Part shown: piece after piece, positions 1 to 10,620 of the stretch | Layout of the letters: each line of letters opens with the position of its first letter | How positions within the stretch are numbered: the first letter of the stretch is position 1 | Source: Bemisia tabaci | Taxonomy: Eukaryota; Arthropoda; Insecta; Hemiptera; Aleyrodidae | Assembly (NCBI RefSeq): GCF_918797505.1 | Contig: NC_092798.1 | Location: forward strand, 11,545,501 to 11,609,500 | DNA: 64,000 bases | Direction of reading: 5' to 3' | Notes under the pieces: generated by a model | Databases searched by the model: none | The model's input: only the letters and a program-made list of their open reading frames with translations | What the model was told of the DNA's origin: nothing | Made by a program: the position numbers and the translations under genes

Positions 1-3000
1 GTTAGTTATCATCTGGTGCATCTGTTCAATTTCCAAGAGACCAGGAAGGAACACCAGAACATATCCTCGTGGATTGATTAAGCCATTTGGCAAGTCATTC
101 TTTTCTATGTGGTCAAAATTCTTCAACAAGTAGATTGCAAGCTCATACATTCCTCGGCCGATATCAGGTTTATGAAATTCAATCGGGTTATCCTGAAAGT
201 AAAATTGTTACCATTATTTTTCAGGGTAGAAATCTCATGTAAAACATCCAATTAAATCAGTCATTCTCAAGGAGACTTGAACACCAAAAAATCGAGAATT
301 GAGTTGATGGTGATTCGGTATTGTTTGGGTAAAGATGCATCTGGTTGCTAAGTCGAATGCAGAAAAATTGATTTTAAAGGCCTAAAAAACAACTGAAAAG
401 TCAAGTCATTCTCAAAAAGACAAAAAGTCAAAGCACTATATGGAACTTGTTTTTCATGATTTGATCTGATTTGTACCTTTCAAAGTTACCTCGGATTTTC
501 GAGAAGTAGGAGATAAAAACTTGTGCCTTCAGGCGTGAGAGGTCTCTTTTATGAGATTTTACTAAGGACTTGCACTTTTGAGCGATTATCAGTAGTGTAA
601 TCAGCAGTCAGTAAGATATCATCGTATTTTATGTAGAGAAAGTGTAATTAAGTTTTCGTGCACATTATGGCTTGATATACAAAACATTTGACTTTGAATG
701 GGGGAAAACAAGTTGAAACAAGCCTGTTTATTCTCAAAGAGACTTAATTGACAATTCGTCTTTTTGTTCTTTTTCTGTTCAAATTTTCGGCAAATTTTTG
801 GGACAACCGCAATTCAAATTCAAATTGCAATCTTCTCACATATTCATTTGTTTGATCTCCAAGATTTAGAACAGGTTGGTTTAAATAGTTCTCACCGTTT
901 TTCTCAAACTTTCATTTCTGACGCTTGAGTCTTCATAAGAAATACCAATTCAATTTACATTTGACCTAAGCTGACCAAATCTGCTTGAGCTTAATTAAGT
1001 TGTTAATCTGTTTAGCTGTTGAGACACTTGGATTGCATTTTGCAAAAAGGAACCACTAGCATTGCAATGATGCTAAGATTGTGCAACTTCATCTTTTGCA
1101 ATAAAATTGCGGAAATCGTGAAAAACTATGAAATTTAGATGGTAATTCTTGTCTTAAATTTACAGTTTTTAGGGAGTAAAATAGAGACTATTAATGGATA
1201 ATCGGAGTTTTCCTCCAAGACAAAAAAAGTTGCACAATCTTAGCAACATTGCAATGCTAGTGGTTCCTTTTTGCAAAATGCAATCCACTTATTCCTTAAT
1301 CTACAAATTATCAAAGCAAACAAGCATTTGTCCGAAAAGCATTTGTTCCGAATTGCTCAAGGTCAAATTCCAAATAATGTTTGTTAAACTTGTGATCGAC
1401 TTCATTGTTCAATGACCGTTCAAAATGCAAAACTGACCCATTCCAGGAAAGATAAGGTGACAACTATGTCCATCTGCCTGAGAGAATCTGAGGTAGACGT
1501 TTGACTCTAAAACTTATAAAATATTGCCTGCTACTCCTATTTCAATGGTAACTTTTAAGTGTCTCCTGGTGACAGATCTGTTTGGAGACTTTTCACCACA
1601 TTACCGAGAGACAAGGATAATACCTGCAGGTAGAACTAATCATTAAGTATATTTTGCTGCGCAAGAAATAAACAATGACATTTGCATTTTGTAAATTGTT
1701 GTACCGGCATACTCATCAAGAGGTAGCGCTAGCAATGCAGCAGCCTCTGCATGTTTTTAGGCCTGTTATGACACATACTCAAGAACATGTGGACAGGGAA
1801 TACGTTGATAGACTAGGGTGACTACTGGTGTCTCATCATTTAAATTCTTTGTTTTCTCATTGACTTTTTCTTATTTTTCCTAACTTCCCCACAAATTCCT
1901 TTTATGGGGTTTCCAAAACTTCTTGCTTTTTCATTACTTTCTATCTACTATTCCCTCACCTTACAGGAATTTGTCACTCTGCAAAAGAACAGCATTTTTT
2001 CCAGACACACAGATTGACAGATCACATAAATAATTTTTTGACATTTCACAAAAATAGTTTTCTTGGGGATCAACAATCTTCAATATTCAGCAATAAAAAA
2101 AACTATGATGAGAGCTATGGTATTCATTCAACAAAAATGAGATTAGCTTAGCTTTGAGCGACAAAAAAGAAAACTGGGAAATTTACATTCGAAAAGTGGA
2201 ATGTACAAATGATAAAGATATGAACTAGGACGAACAGCAACGCAAGGATTCGAATTTTAAAAACTTGATAAAGTCAACTATGTTGAGAAATTACAAACCC
2301 CCATGGTTATTTTTTAAGTTCATCATGAGAGTTCCTTATATATGTTTCTTTTCTCTTCTGTATCAACCAAATGCATACATTTTCAGTGTATCTGTACTTA
2401 TTCTCTACTGTAGACACAGTATGGATATTTAGGATATACTTTACACGAGCCACACTTACATTTTGAAGAAATAACGTCTGGCAAGGTTTTAAATCATCCA
2501 AATAAAATATTTTGACATCGTAATTCATCTTTTCACCGACATCAATTACTGGACAGTCTCTATTTTCATTATAGATCTTTATTGGGAAGTAGTGTGCTAG
2601 CTTCTGTGCCTCCAGAGTTGCGGACATTAAAATGATCTGTGGGAGGAAAGAAAGACAGTACTGATTATTTAACTTTGTCTTGAAATGGATAAGCAAAATT
2701 AAGATGGTAGAGGACTCATGGTGAGCATTCTATGCAAAGGAACAACTTTAGATTTTTGGGATTGAGTTCTAGTATGACACAGGTTAATATCCAGACAAGA
2801 AAAACACTAAAAATGTGGCCCAGACTGCATGTGACAAGGTGAAACTTTTTGGCTTGGTTTTTCCCCTTAAAATAGTGTGGTCCCAGAACTACTATACCAC
2901 CTTGTTAATACGAGTATTCAAACCGGGCATTTTGCCAAATGCCTGGGCGGATTATCAATTATTCTAATGTAGATTGGTATACTGAGATACTTCCTAGTTT

Positions 3001-6000
3001 TAGAACGGAAAGTTATCCAAATGAGTAGGAAAGAATCTTCCGTGAAACATTTGATTAAATATACAACATTCTATTTTCACAGAATTTTGAACTCTGAGTA
3101 AATATGCCTAAGATTTACTCGTTTTTTCATGAAGTGCCAATAATGTGAAAGTTGCTCAGGAAAAAATGATGTGAAGAATTTTGAATGATTGAAGAAGACG
3201 ATATTGATATATGTTCAAAATCTAACTATTTGCCTTCTTGACTATTACCAATTGACAAAATGCCTAATTTGACTAATCAGTCTGCTACATCAAGCAACTG
3301 ACCACTGTGAATGAAGAAAAGGATTTAAGTTCCACTACCCTCTTTAAAAGGAAAAGTATTCAAAAGCACTAAAAGTATGCTAGCATGAAATCATGGAGAC
3401 TGACGCACCTTGGGATCAATAAACTTTTCTGTCTATGATTGCCACTTGAACGCCGATGTTGTGGCAAATTTAGTGTGTCTTTTTTTTCGTTTTTAAGTGT
3501 GATGTCTCAGAAATATGGTGCTGTGTCTCGAAAGGTTAAAAGAGAGCATACAGTCATTTCGATTGAGCATTTACGGCAATCAAAAGAATGGGAAAAAGTA
3601 AATCAGTGCAGGTTCTATGTATTTTTCTTGTCCTTGTGTGGAATTTCCCTGATCCTCACTTCAACCAAGATTTTTGTTCATGCAGGTTGAGCCCGGTCCC
3701 ATTTTACTCATATAACTAGAGTCCTGTCATTATCAGTAGCAGGGAGGCTTAAAATTTGAGTTTCACTAGTTTTTGAGTAAGTGATGCAATCTCATGCTAA
3801 AAAAATTATGATTAATCCTCTATTGATATTTAAAAAGGAGCATACAGAGAGCTTAAAACTGAAGAAAGAAAAAAATGGTTTGACAATTAGATTGGCGCCC
3901 TTATTGAAAGTACTGATTCATATGTGAGGACTTATCTGTAACAATAGCGGATGTGAAAAATTACCTTTTTGAAACACATTCAAAAAACTGTTGTGGCATC
4001 GAGAAAAGTTTGAGAAAATACTTGAGATGTGATCTTCGAGATCTGTACATAATGCCAGAGCCAGACATATTAAATTTTTGTGTGAGCAAAACAGTTTTTT
4101 GACCGTGTTTCGAAAAGGTAATTTTTCACATCCGCTATTGTTACAGATAAGTCCTCATACCTTGATATGGCATAAGTTAATTAGAAGCTTACTTACTCTT
4201 GTTCGAGGAGATCTTGTCATAAGCTTTTTGATTACAACAAGAAGGAGGTCTGTTTCTTGATCTCTTTCGTGAACTTCATCAAGTATAATGTGAGTGTAGT
4301 CGTCCAAGTTTTTGGCATTGATTAACTTCTCCAGCAAAACTCCTGTGGTGCAGTAGAGCAGCCTAGTTTCTTCGCTTTTTCCTTTAGTTTCTTGTCCAAC
4401 CTGGAGGAAGCATGCACAAAATAAATTAGCCCATTCCTTTGAAGAAGTAAATGGATTTTCTTCAAGACATAACCAGATAAAAAGTAGAATCTAAAAAAAA
4501 GTAAATGCACAATCTAAAAGATGTTTTGTAGGAGTGTGATAGGATAAATTATAAGGAAAAACTGTACATATTCAGGGCTTATTTCTCAAATTCGTGGCAA
4601 AATCTCATATTCCCAAGCCTCCATAGAAAACAATCTTTTCTTGACAATACATACTTCTGTATAAAATTGTCACAAGATGTCTTCTTAAGTGTTTCTACCT
4701 ACTTTTCCTGTGTTGACTCTTTTTAATTAACAGCTATCAACAAAAGAAACATGATATATTTTGTTTGTAGAAATAAAACAATTCTGACCTGATAGCCGAC
4801 TAAGGTACCAACATCACAGCTTCGTTCCGAGGCAACTCTGTGGGCAACGCTCAAGGCGGCAATACGTCTTGGCTGAGTAACAACAATGTTACAGTATTCA
4901 CGATACGCTGCAAAATGATTAAGGATGAACTGCGGCACTTGAGTTGTTTTACCACAGCCTGTAGCACCTTGGATGACTGTCACTCTGTAGCTGTTTACGT
5001 GATCCAGTATCTAAAAATTAGGCAAGCTCTTAGATAAGACTGCTCGATGAGCCAGATGAAGACTCAACAATTTCTTAAATTATTATGTTAATTTCATAAC
5101 TTTTTGGGTAATATAAGATGATTAAGCAAAGGCAAACTACCAACTTTATAAAGTAAATCGTATCAAGGTAAGGGGAAAGAAATTCCCAGTTTTCGACACC
5201 GATTCCCTGAAGGATTCCTTGTTTTTCCGGGAGATATTCCATTCCTTGGTGAGTCCAGGTATTTCTAGATCCTGGACACCACAGTAGAAGTCCTGAACTG
5301 GACAATTGTCTGAAAATGAGACTGAATTAGGTAAATCTATTTACTCAGCTATTCAGCGACTTGAAAATGAAAAATATATAGTGAGGAGAGAAAGAATACC
5401 GTTTCTTTATGCCGAGAGACTAGAAGGTTCGATGGTGGCTTTTGATCAAATTTGTATCTGGTGTAGACATCGTTCAAAGTTCTCGCTGCTACAAAGTCCC
5501 CGAGATTTGCGACTGAGCCGGTGGATGTTAAATCGTCCACTTGCGAAAGTGAACTTGGGCCGGTGCGTTTTGGAATGTACTTTCCTGTCAAGGGATCAAA
5601 TGGTTGTTCAACCTGAAAAAAAGGGAATGATTGGAGTGATCCACAGTGAGAAGATATAAATCATGTTCCATTAAGAATTATGTTTACTTGAGATACAAAA
5701 AGCTCACAGAGGGATCCGCAGAACAATTGCAGACACATAGCTAAACAAACTAATCCCATACACTGGACTAATAATCAGTGCTAGATTCAGCAAAATTTTT
5801 ATCTGTCTCTGATTTGCAGAACTTGTTCGAAAGATTAGAAAAAAAATTTTCGCAGAGAAACTTAATAAGATTAATTCAGTGCTTGAATCGACTTAAGGAG
5901 ACTTTGTTTTTTTTGTGAGCGGAACACAATAAAAAAATGGCACTTCCTCATTTATGAGTAGAAAATGGAAATTTTTAAACAGTCCTTGCAAAACTCTGCA

Positions 6001-6265
6001 TGAATTTAAAGATGATGCATTGGTTGTGGCAGTTAATTTGTACCCTGTAAATTGGTCTATTAGTTAATAAACGAAAAATACTCACTTCAACGGGGATTGA
6101 CTTCTCTTTTTCTAAATATTCTTTGACGTAGTCTTTTCCTTTCTTTCGTGAGACAACAAGATCATCAGTGTAGACAGATTCCTTTGAGGGTGCTGTATAT
6201 CCACCTGTCTGACTGCCTCTGATTTTTTCCCGGAGTAGCGGCTTTGAGAAATCGAACAAATCCAT
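1..6265 (-). CDS. spn-E: spindle-E (TDRD9 homologue), piRNA-pathway DEAH-box helicase, 5' part
   Basis: Germline DEAH-box ATPase with a Tudor domain that acts in cytoplasmic nuage during piRNA production. Exons read on the minus strand: 6265-6086 (start MDLFDFSKP), 5612-5400, 5010-4789, 4400-4197, 2636-2379 and 192-1, which continues off the window. All visible junctions are phase 0 with GT..AG borders; the donor at 2379 and the weak GTATTC donor at 5400 are the least certain. Seen motifs: Walker A GATGCGKT, DEVH followed by ERD, LMSAT, and FLPGLLEIEQMH in the last exon. With the exon at 6482-6378 inserted these fall near residues 181, 281 and 313. About 458 residues are present, a third of the usual length; the rest of the helicase, HA2 and Tudor domains lie beyond the left edge. 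That 35-residue exon, which belongs just before Walker A, sits upstream of the start exon and has its own entry. The large introns contain transposons. Confidence 0.93.
1030..1286. mobile_element. MITE with 4-bp ACTT target duplication
   Basis: A 257-bp foldback element in a spindle-E intron. The ends are a long inverted repeat starting GGATTGCATTTTGCAAAAAG and continuing through GGAACCACTAGCATTGCAATG. It is bracketed by ACTT at 1026-1029 and 1287-1290. A diverged relative lies at 26339-26578. There is no coding capacity. Confidence 0.8.
2700..3920. other. spindle-E intron sequence, nothing recognised
   Basis: AT-rich intron between the exons at 4400-4197 and 2636-2379. Short open frames on both strands lack codon structure, splice context or protein similarity that I recognise. 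Confidence 0.5.
3923..4159. mobile_element. Foldback MITE beside a spindle-E exon
   Basis: About 237 bp with imperfect inverted ends of roughly 55 bp: TGAGGACTTATCTGTAAC on the left and its complement on the right, continuing through CAATAGCGGATGTG. The inner part also folds back (CAAAAAACTG against CAGTTTTTTG). Its right end is only 37 bp from the donor of the exon ending at 4197. No clear target duplication was found. Confidence 0.75.
5160..5290. repeat. Relic of a dispersed repeat ending in GGACACC
   Basis: The stretch with GATTCCCTGAAGG, TTCCGGGAGA and ATCCTGGACACC resembles the sequence around 44645-44730 (TTCCCTGATAAATCCGGG, GATCCCGGACACC). Both look like decayed copies of one interspersed repeat. 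The open frame over it on the minus strand is not a gene. Confidence 0.5.
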
Positions 6266-6377
6266 GATCCTAAAAAACAAGCATCCTCATGTGAAGCCCA
6301 TTGACTTTTCAAGAAAAGTCTCTGTTTCAAGAAACAGACTCACAATTAAATTTAAAACAGAGATAAAAAATACTCAC

Positions 6378-6482
6378 TTTAAGTTGTTCTATTATTTCGC
6401 AGTTAGGTAATGGCATTCTTAAACGCAACTTAGGATTCCTCAGTAGAGCAGCAATTAAATTTTTCGGTGCTTGATATACTTC
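6378..6482 (-). CDS. spn-E: spindle-E exon preceding Walker A, found out of order
   Basis: On the minus strand this stretch reads open for exactly 35 codons, from EVYQAPKNLIAALL to RMPLPNCEIIEQLK, between an AG acceptor (TTTGAG) and a strong GTGAGT donor, phase 0 at both ends. Its end joins smoothly to the Walker A exon at 5010 (ILDHVNSYRVTVIQGATG), giving the LP-x(n)-hydrophobic-x-GATG spacing expected of spindle-E/TDRD9 and other DEAH helicases. It lies 113 bases upstream of the start-codon exon, whereas the protein needs it after the exon that ends at 5400. No second copy was seen between 5400 and 5010. Explanations are an assembly misorder, a real local rearrangement, or a remnant of a duplicated 5' end. 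Exon identity is an inference from phase and fit. Confidence 0.65.
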
Positions 6483-6489
6483 CTCAAAC

Positions 6490-8520
6490 CAAATTTAAGA
6501 ACATATCAGAAATATGGCCCCAAGACTCATGGTCAGTATCTGTTATTCATGATTATTGGACAATGTACTTCTTAACACCAGAGCGACACAAAATAAGAGT
6601 GCATATGATAAAATTTGATCAGACAAGAATACATTTAGCTATATGAAGCTACGGCTTCAAGAGAGAGCTTTCAACACTTCCGGATGCCCTTGGTGCGTGT
6701 TTTCAAAAGAAAGACGGAAATGGAAACGCTGGTGGATTAAGTAAGTACCTAGGCTGATGCTGCCAACTAAATGCTCAGACAGAGGATAAAGCTTGACTAA
6801 TGAAGTGAAAACACAGCTCCAACTGTGATAACAACAGATCGATATCAGTTTTAAGTGAGTCACAGATCTGGAGGCGGTTCCAGTGATGTTACAAAGATGT
6901 TTTCATAAAAAAGAGTTTTCAAAACTAGAAATGCAACAATATTAAATTCCAACTGAGTAAAGCTGATTAATTTTAATCCATTCCCATCAGTCTCTAGTTT
7001 TGAAAACTCTGCTAAACAGGTAGGTATCAAACTGAAATAATTGCGCTCTTTGATGCACCAAAAAGCTGGAATCATACCTCCAGTCCACTAACTCATGATG
7101 GAATAGGTGGAGGGGAGGACAAAAGCACAATTTCAGCCAACTCCTGAGGGGAACGGGGGAAAAATTACTGAGAGAATGAGCTATTAGCGTTGGAGGCGGG
7201 GGGGGGTTGACTTCATACAACTTCGAAAATGATCAAATATTTCACCTAATTTGCTTCAAAACAAGTATCATATACCTGAATGGAGGGCAATTGACATTCC
7301 TTCACCCCTCCCATGAATTGGCACATCCAGCAGAAGTTTTTTAATTTTTTTTTTTACAAGAGACTTGTTGGAGCAAGCATAGTATAAACGCACAGCAGAG
7401 TAAGAACATACATACATGTTGTTGTTCAAACCATATCCCATTAAGTTCTTATTTCGCTGCGCATTTATAATATGCTCACTCCAACAAGAGTAGTGCTCAA
7501 ACCTGCTCTGTAAGCTTCTAAATATACCTACCTTCAAAAATATGACACAATCAGCGCAAGTAAAAAATATAGATGTTATCTGATTTAGAGAATCAACAAG
7601 CGCGTCTAAAAAAGCCCGCTGAATTTTGATGTTCTTATATCCAAGTGGAAGTTATTGGAATCGCAGCATTTAAGTATCGTGACCTTAAGAGTGATTTAAA
7701 CAATACGTCAGTGCCTGCAAAATGGTGTAGAGTTTCCTTGCTTCTTATAAAATTTTGGTTTTCATGCTTGTAACTTGTGCCAAATTTGAAGTGCAGTAGC
7801 AAATGTCACTTGAGGCAGGATCAATCACCACGAACGCAGCACAGTAATGAAACGCCAAATTTAAGCTGCAAATCAGCAAGAGCGTTCTTTTCCTAATAGA
7901 AGCTTTTCTGTGAAAATGTAAGACCAAGCTTGACAACGCACTGGATACAGAAGAGTGTTTTCAGATGTGTACAGAAATGAAGTTGAGCGAGAGAAAATAA
8001 TAGATGAGAGATTAAATGCCTCTTTCGCTCATAAAGTTCATGACTACTACTGAACATATTCCCATATTAAACATAATTTAGTAGAATACGCATTTGTGAG
8101 CATGTAGACATGCATACATGCTGCATTCACATACAGGAATCTGAAAATGCGGAGTCAAACTGGCATACTAAGTATCGCGTTGATAGGGTCAAAAATCTCT
8201 GCAGATTTTGGATATTTTCAGCCAAATAAAGGACAATGGCCCCTGAGCATGAACCAAAAGAATCATTCTAAACCAGAAAATATGCTTAATATAGGGCAAT
8301 AAAAGTAGAATCCTGCTCCTAAAAACACCTTCCATTCGATACAGAAATTGATAACTTTATCGAATGCAAGGTTTTTTACCAAACAGGATTCTGCTTTCAT
8401 TTTTCTAATTTTTGGGTTTAAAATGATTCTCCAGGCTCATGCACAGGGGCTATTGACCATTTTAAGACTAAAAATTCAAAACCTGCCGAGATTTCTTACT
8501 TACTCGATGCTATGTATCAC
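6490..8520. other. Non-coding region upstream of spindle-E
   Basis: No gene recognised. It contains a short inverted repeat (GTTTTCAAAACTAGAA near 6912 and its complement near 6993) and homopolymer runs. It is likely part of a spindle-E 5' intron if transcription starts near 10.4 kb. Confidence 0.4.
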
Positions 8521-8702
8521 GGCGTTTGAGTTTAGCAGAGATTCCTTCTTGGCTCGGAAGGATTGGGTTGACAAAAATCCTGCCGCAGATCATCAGTAAG
8601 CAAGAGCGTGTCACCGAAGCGTCTCTACTCTCAGCTCTAGTGGAGAAAGAAAGAACTTTATCTGCCTTATGTACTGGCAAATACGCCTGACTTTCTACCT
8701 AC

Positions 8703-8775
8703 CCGGCGTAGCGTAGCAGTTAGATACCTGAACCGCAAATGGGACATCGCGGGTTCGCGCCCGCTAAAGAGATTA
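8703..8775 (+). repeat. tRNA-like SINE head
   Basis: An A-box-like GGCGTAGCGTAGCAGTTAG is followed about 30 bp later by GCGGGTTCGCGCCCGC, which forms a perfect 5-bp T stem around a B-box-like TTCGCGC loop. The acceptor and anticodon stems do not close well, so this is more likely the head of a tRNA-derived SINE than a working tRNA gene. Confidence 0.45.
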
Positions 8776-9039
8776 TTTTTACTGCCCAGATTTTATTTTT
8801 AGGTGCCGCGTAGGGCATCGAAGGGTTATTTTTTCCAAAAAATAAAAGTGAGGGTTGCATTTTGATTGAAACGTAATTAAAAAGGGCTCCTCTTGCTTCA
8901 GAGAAAATTCTGGATCCAAGGTCCAGGTCCAGGGTCCCTGTATAAGGGTATACAGGGGCCGTACAATAAACTTGTTTTTTCTTGGAGGAGAAAGCAGACT
9001 CCAGACAGAAATTAATGTAACATAGTGTTCAGTTAACAT

Positions 9040-9680
9040 CCTTTAGAATAAATTACGTAAGACCTTTTCCCCATTTTTAGGCCCCCCATACTTCTCCTTG
9101 TGCAGCACCGTAAGGCATCCCTAAATTCCCCCCTCTAAAAATTACGTAAGGCTCGAATAAACCCCCCCCCCCTTTTTTTTCTCAGTTACCTATCGTAGAT
9201 CGAAGCATTACGTTTCCCGTTAGAAAACAATGAAATTTTTAAGCCACAATTTTTATAAGTGAAACTAAATTTCTGGAGTAAGTTCACAGGAAAGATTCAT
9301 GATATAATTAGTTTATTAAACAAAAATACGGAGCAAAATTGAAGATTTTTTTGGCCTTGGGAGTAAATAGTTAAAAGGACAAAGTTGACGTAAGGATGAA
9401 GTCACCACTCATCATCGTGAGAATGAGTGGAGAAGTGGGAATCAAAAGAAATGATATTGGGCATGGTTCGATCGGTCAGCAATCGGTGGTTTCCTGATTT
9501 CCTCTATTTCATCTTGAATTTTATTATCAACCTGAAGAAAAATGGATTTTTGCATTTTCTTGAAATATAGGCTAAAAAGTTGACGTAAGGCTCGGCCGAG
9601 GCCTCCCCTCTCGTAAGGCACCGAAAGGCTGTTATAGACCCCCCCCCCCTCCCCCTAAGAGCCTTACGTAATTTATGGAC
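9040..9680. repeat. Repeat with ATTACGTAAGG words and C-runs
   Basis: AAATTACGTAAG near 9050 and AATTACGTAAGGC near 9140 face the reverse form GCCTTACGTAATTTATGG near 9660. Each lies close to GGCCCC or long C-runs. This looks like the inverted ends of a small transposon nested in the larger repeat block. Confidence 0.5.
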
Positions 9681-10099
9681 GGCCCCTTATTTGTATTTTT
9701 TGTATTCCTTATGGTCTTTATTACTTACAATTCCTAATCATATAGATAATAGAATAGAAATCATGCAGATTTTCCCTTTAAAAAAAGGGCGTTTAAGTTG
9801 GTTTGAGTTTAAAAGATTCCTGCTTGGCCCGAAAGCCGAGGGTTGACAAAAATCCTGCGGCCCGAAAGGCGAGGGTTGACAAAAATCCTGCGGCGCGTGG
9901 GGAGTGCAGTGAGTCTGCAGAAAGGAACATCGATGCTCCCGATTGCGCACCAGACAGTTGGCGATGGAAATTCGGCAGGATTTTTGTCAACCCTACATTC
10001 CGAGCTCAAGGAAGGAATCTCTGCTGAACAGTCGACTCATGTATCACAAGCCACTTTGACCATGTCACTTGAGCTTGGTGAATCACCGTAATGCCCATA

Positions 10100-10160
10100 C
10101 GCTTCCTGCGTAGGTATGGGTGCTTCCTGCGTAGGTATGGGTACTTCCTGCGGGGTATCC
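10100..10160. repeat. 21-bp tandem repeat
   Basis: The unit CTTCCTGCGTAGGTATGGGT is present about 2.5 times; the last copy degenerates into CTTCCTGCGGGGTATCCCG. Confidence 0.85.
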
Positions 10161-10339
10161 CGTGCGGGATTTCCCGTTTGCCTGGAAACTTCGAAACAGA
10201 CTGGTAGTGTGAACAGTGCTCACTAAAAAGCTTCCTCCGAGATGTTTTAGAGGCTCACAGCTAAAACTCATGGCTGAACAATTGTCAGATACTTAGAGAG
10301 ATGGCATGGGATGAAAAATCAGAAAAGCACAAAAATGCA

Positions 10340-10620
10340 CGCTTACCCAGCCGCTTCGTTTTCATGGACGGAATAATCGTGCAGACTTCTTAGATAGCCG
10401 GCAAATTCCGCAAATTCCTCATCTGCTTCGCTTTGCACTTCGAAGATACGGAAGATACCTGTGGTTGTGGTTGTTGTGGTAGTGGTAGTTGATCTTCCGT
10501 AGGCATGTAGGTTTCACTAGGGTTTCACCGTTTCAACCAGTTTCAACAGAGACAAATAATATGCTCACTGTTCCTCCCGCACCTCCCGCTGCTGATCTTC
10601 TGCTGATTTTCGAGGTTAGG
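10340..10620. promoter_or_regulatory. Probable divergent promoter and first exons of spindle-E and OMA1
   Basis: On the minus strand a region ends at 10347 in a good donor (GCTGG then GTAAGC). If joined to the acceptor TTTTTTAG just before the spindle-E start, the frame stays open through the ATG. On the plus strand GATTTTCGAG followed by GTTAGG near 10613 could be a donor for an OMA1 5' leader exon, with the acceptor TTTTTGTTGCAG at 12379. Transcription starts cannot be read directly, so this is inference from splice signals. Confidence 0.35.

Larger units (their letters stand above)
8530..10027. mobile_element. Composite repeat block with ~55-bp inverted ends
   Basis: The left end, near 8530, reads AGCAGAGATTCCTTCTTGG then GGGTTGACAAAAATCCTGCCG. 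The same sequence returns inverted at about 9971-10027. A third copy at 9800-9896 includes a 33-bp unit, GGGTTGACAAAAATCCTGCG, repeated twice. The interior holds a tRNA-like stretch, C-runs and several ATTACGTAAGG words in both orientations, so other elements appear nested inside. No transposase is visible. Confidence 0.6.

Noticed and set aside
1194..1415. Plus-strand open frame near 1.2-1.4 kb
   Set aside because: It lies across the right arm of the MITE at 1030-1286 inside a spindle-E intron.
5075..5305. Minus-strand open frame between spindle-E exons as an extra exon
   Set aside because: Its sequence is a decayed dispersed repeat also seen at 44645-44730, and the flanking exons join in frame without it.
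8703..8775. Functional tRNA gene on the plus strand
   Set aside because: Only the T arm is perfect; the other stems fail and it sits inside a repeat block.
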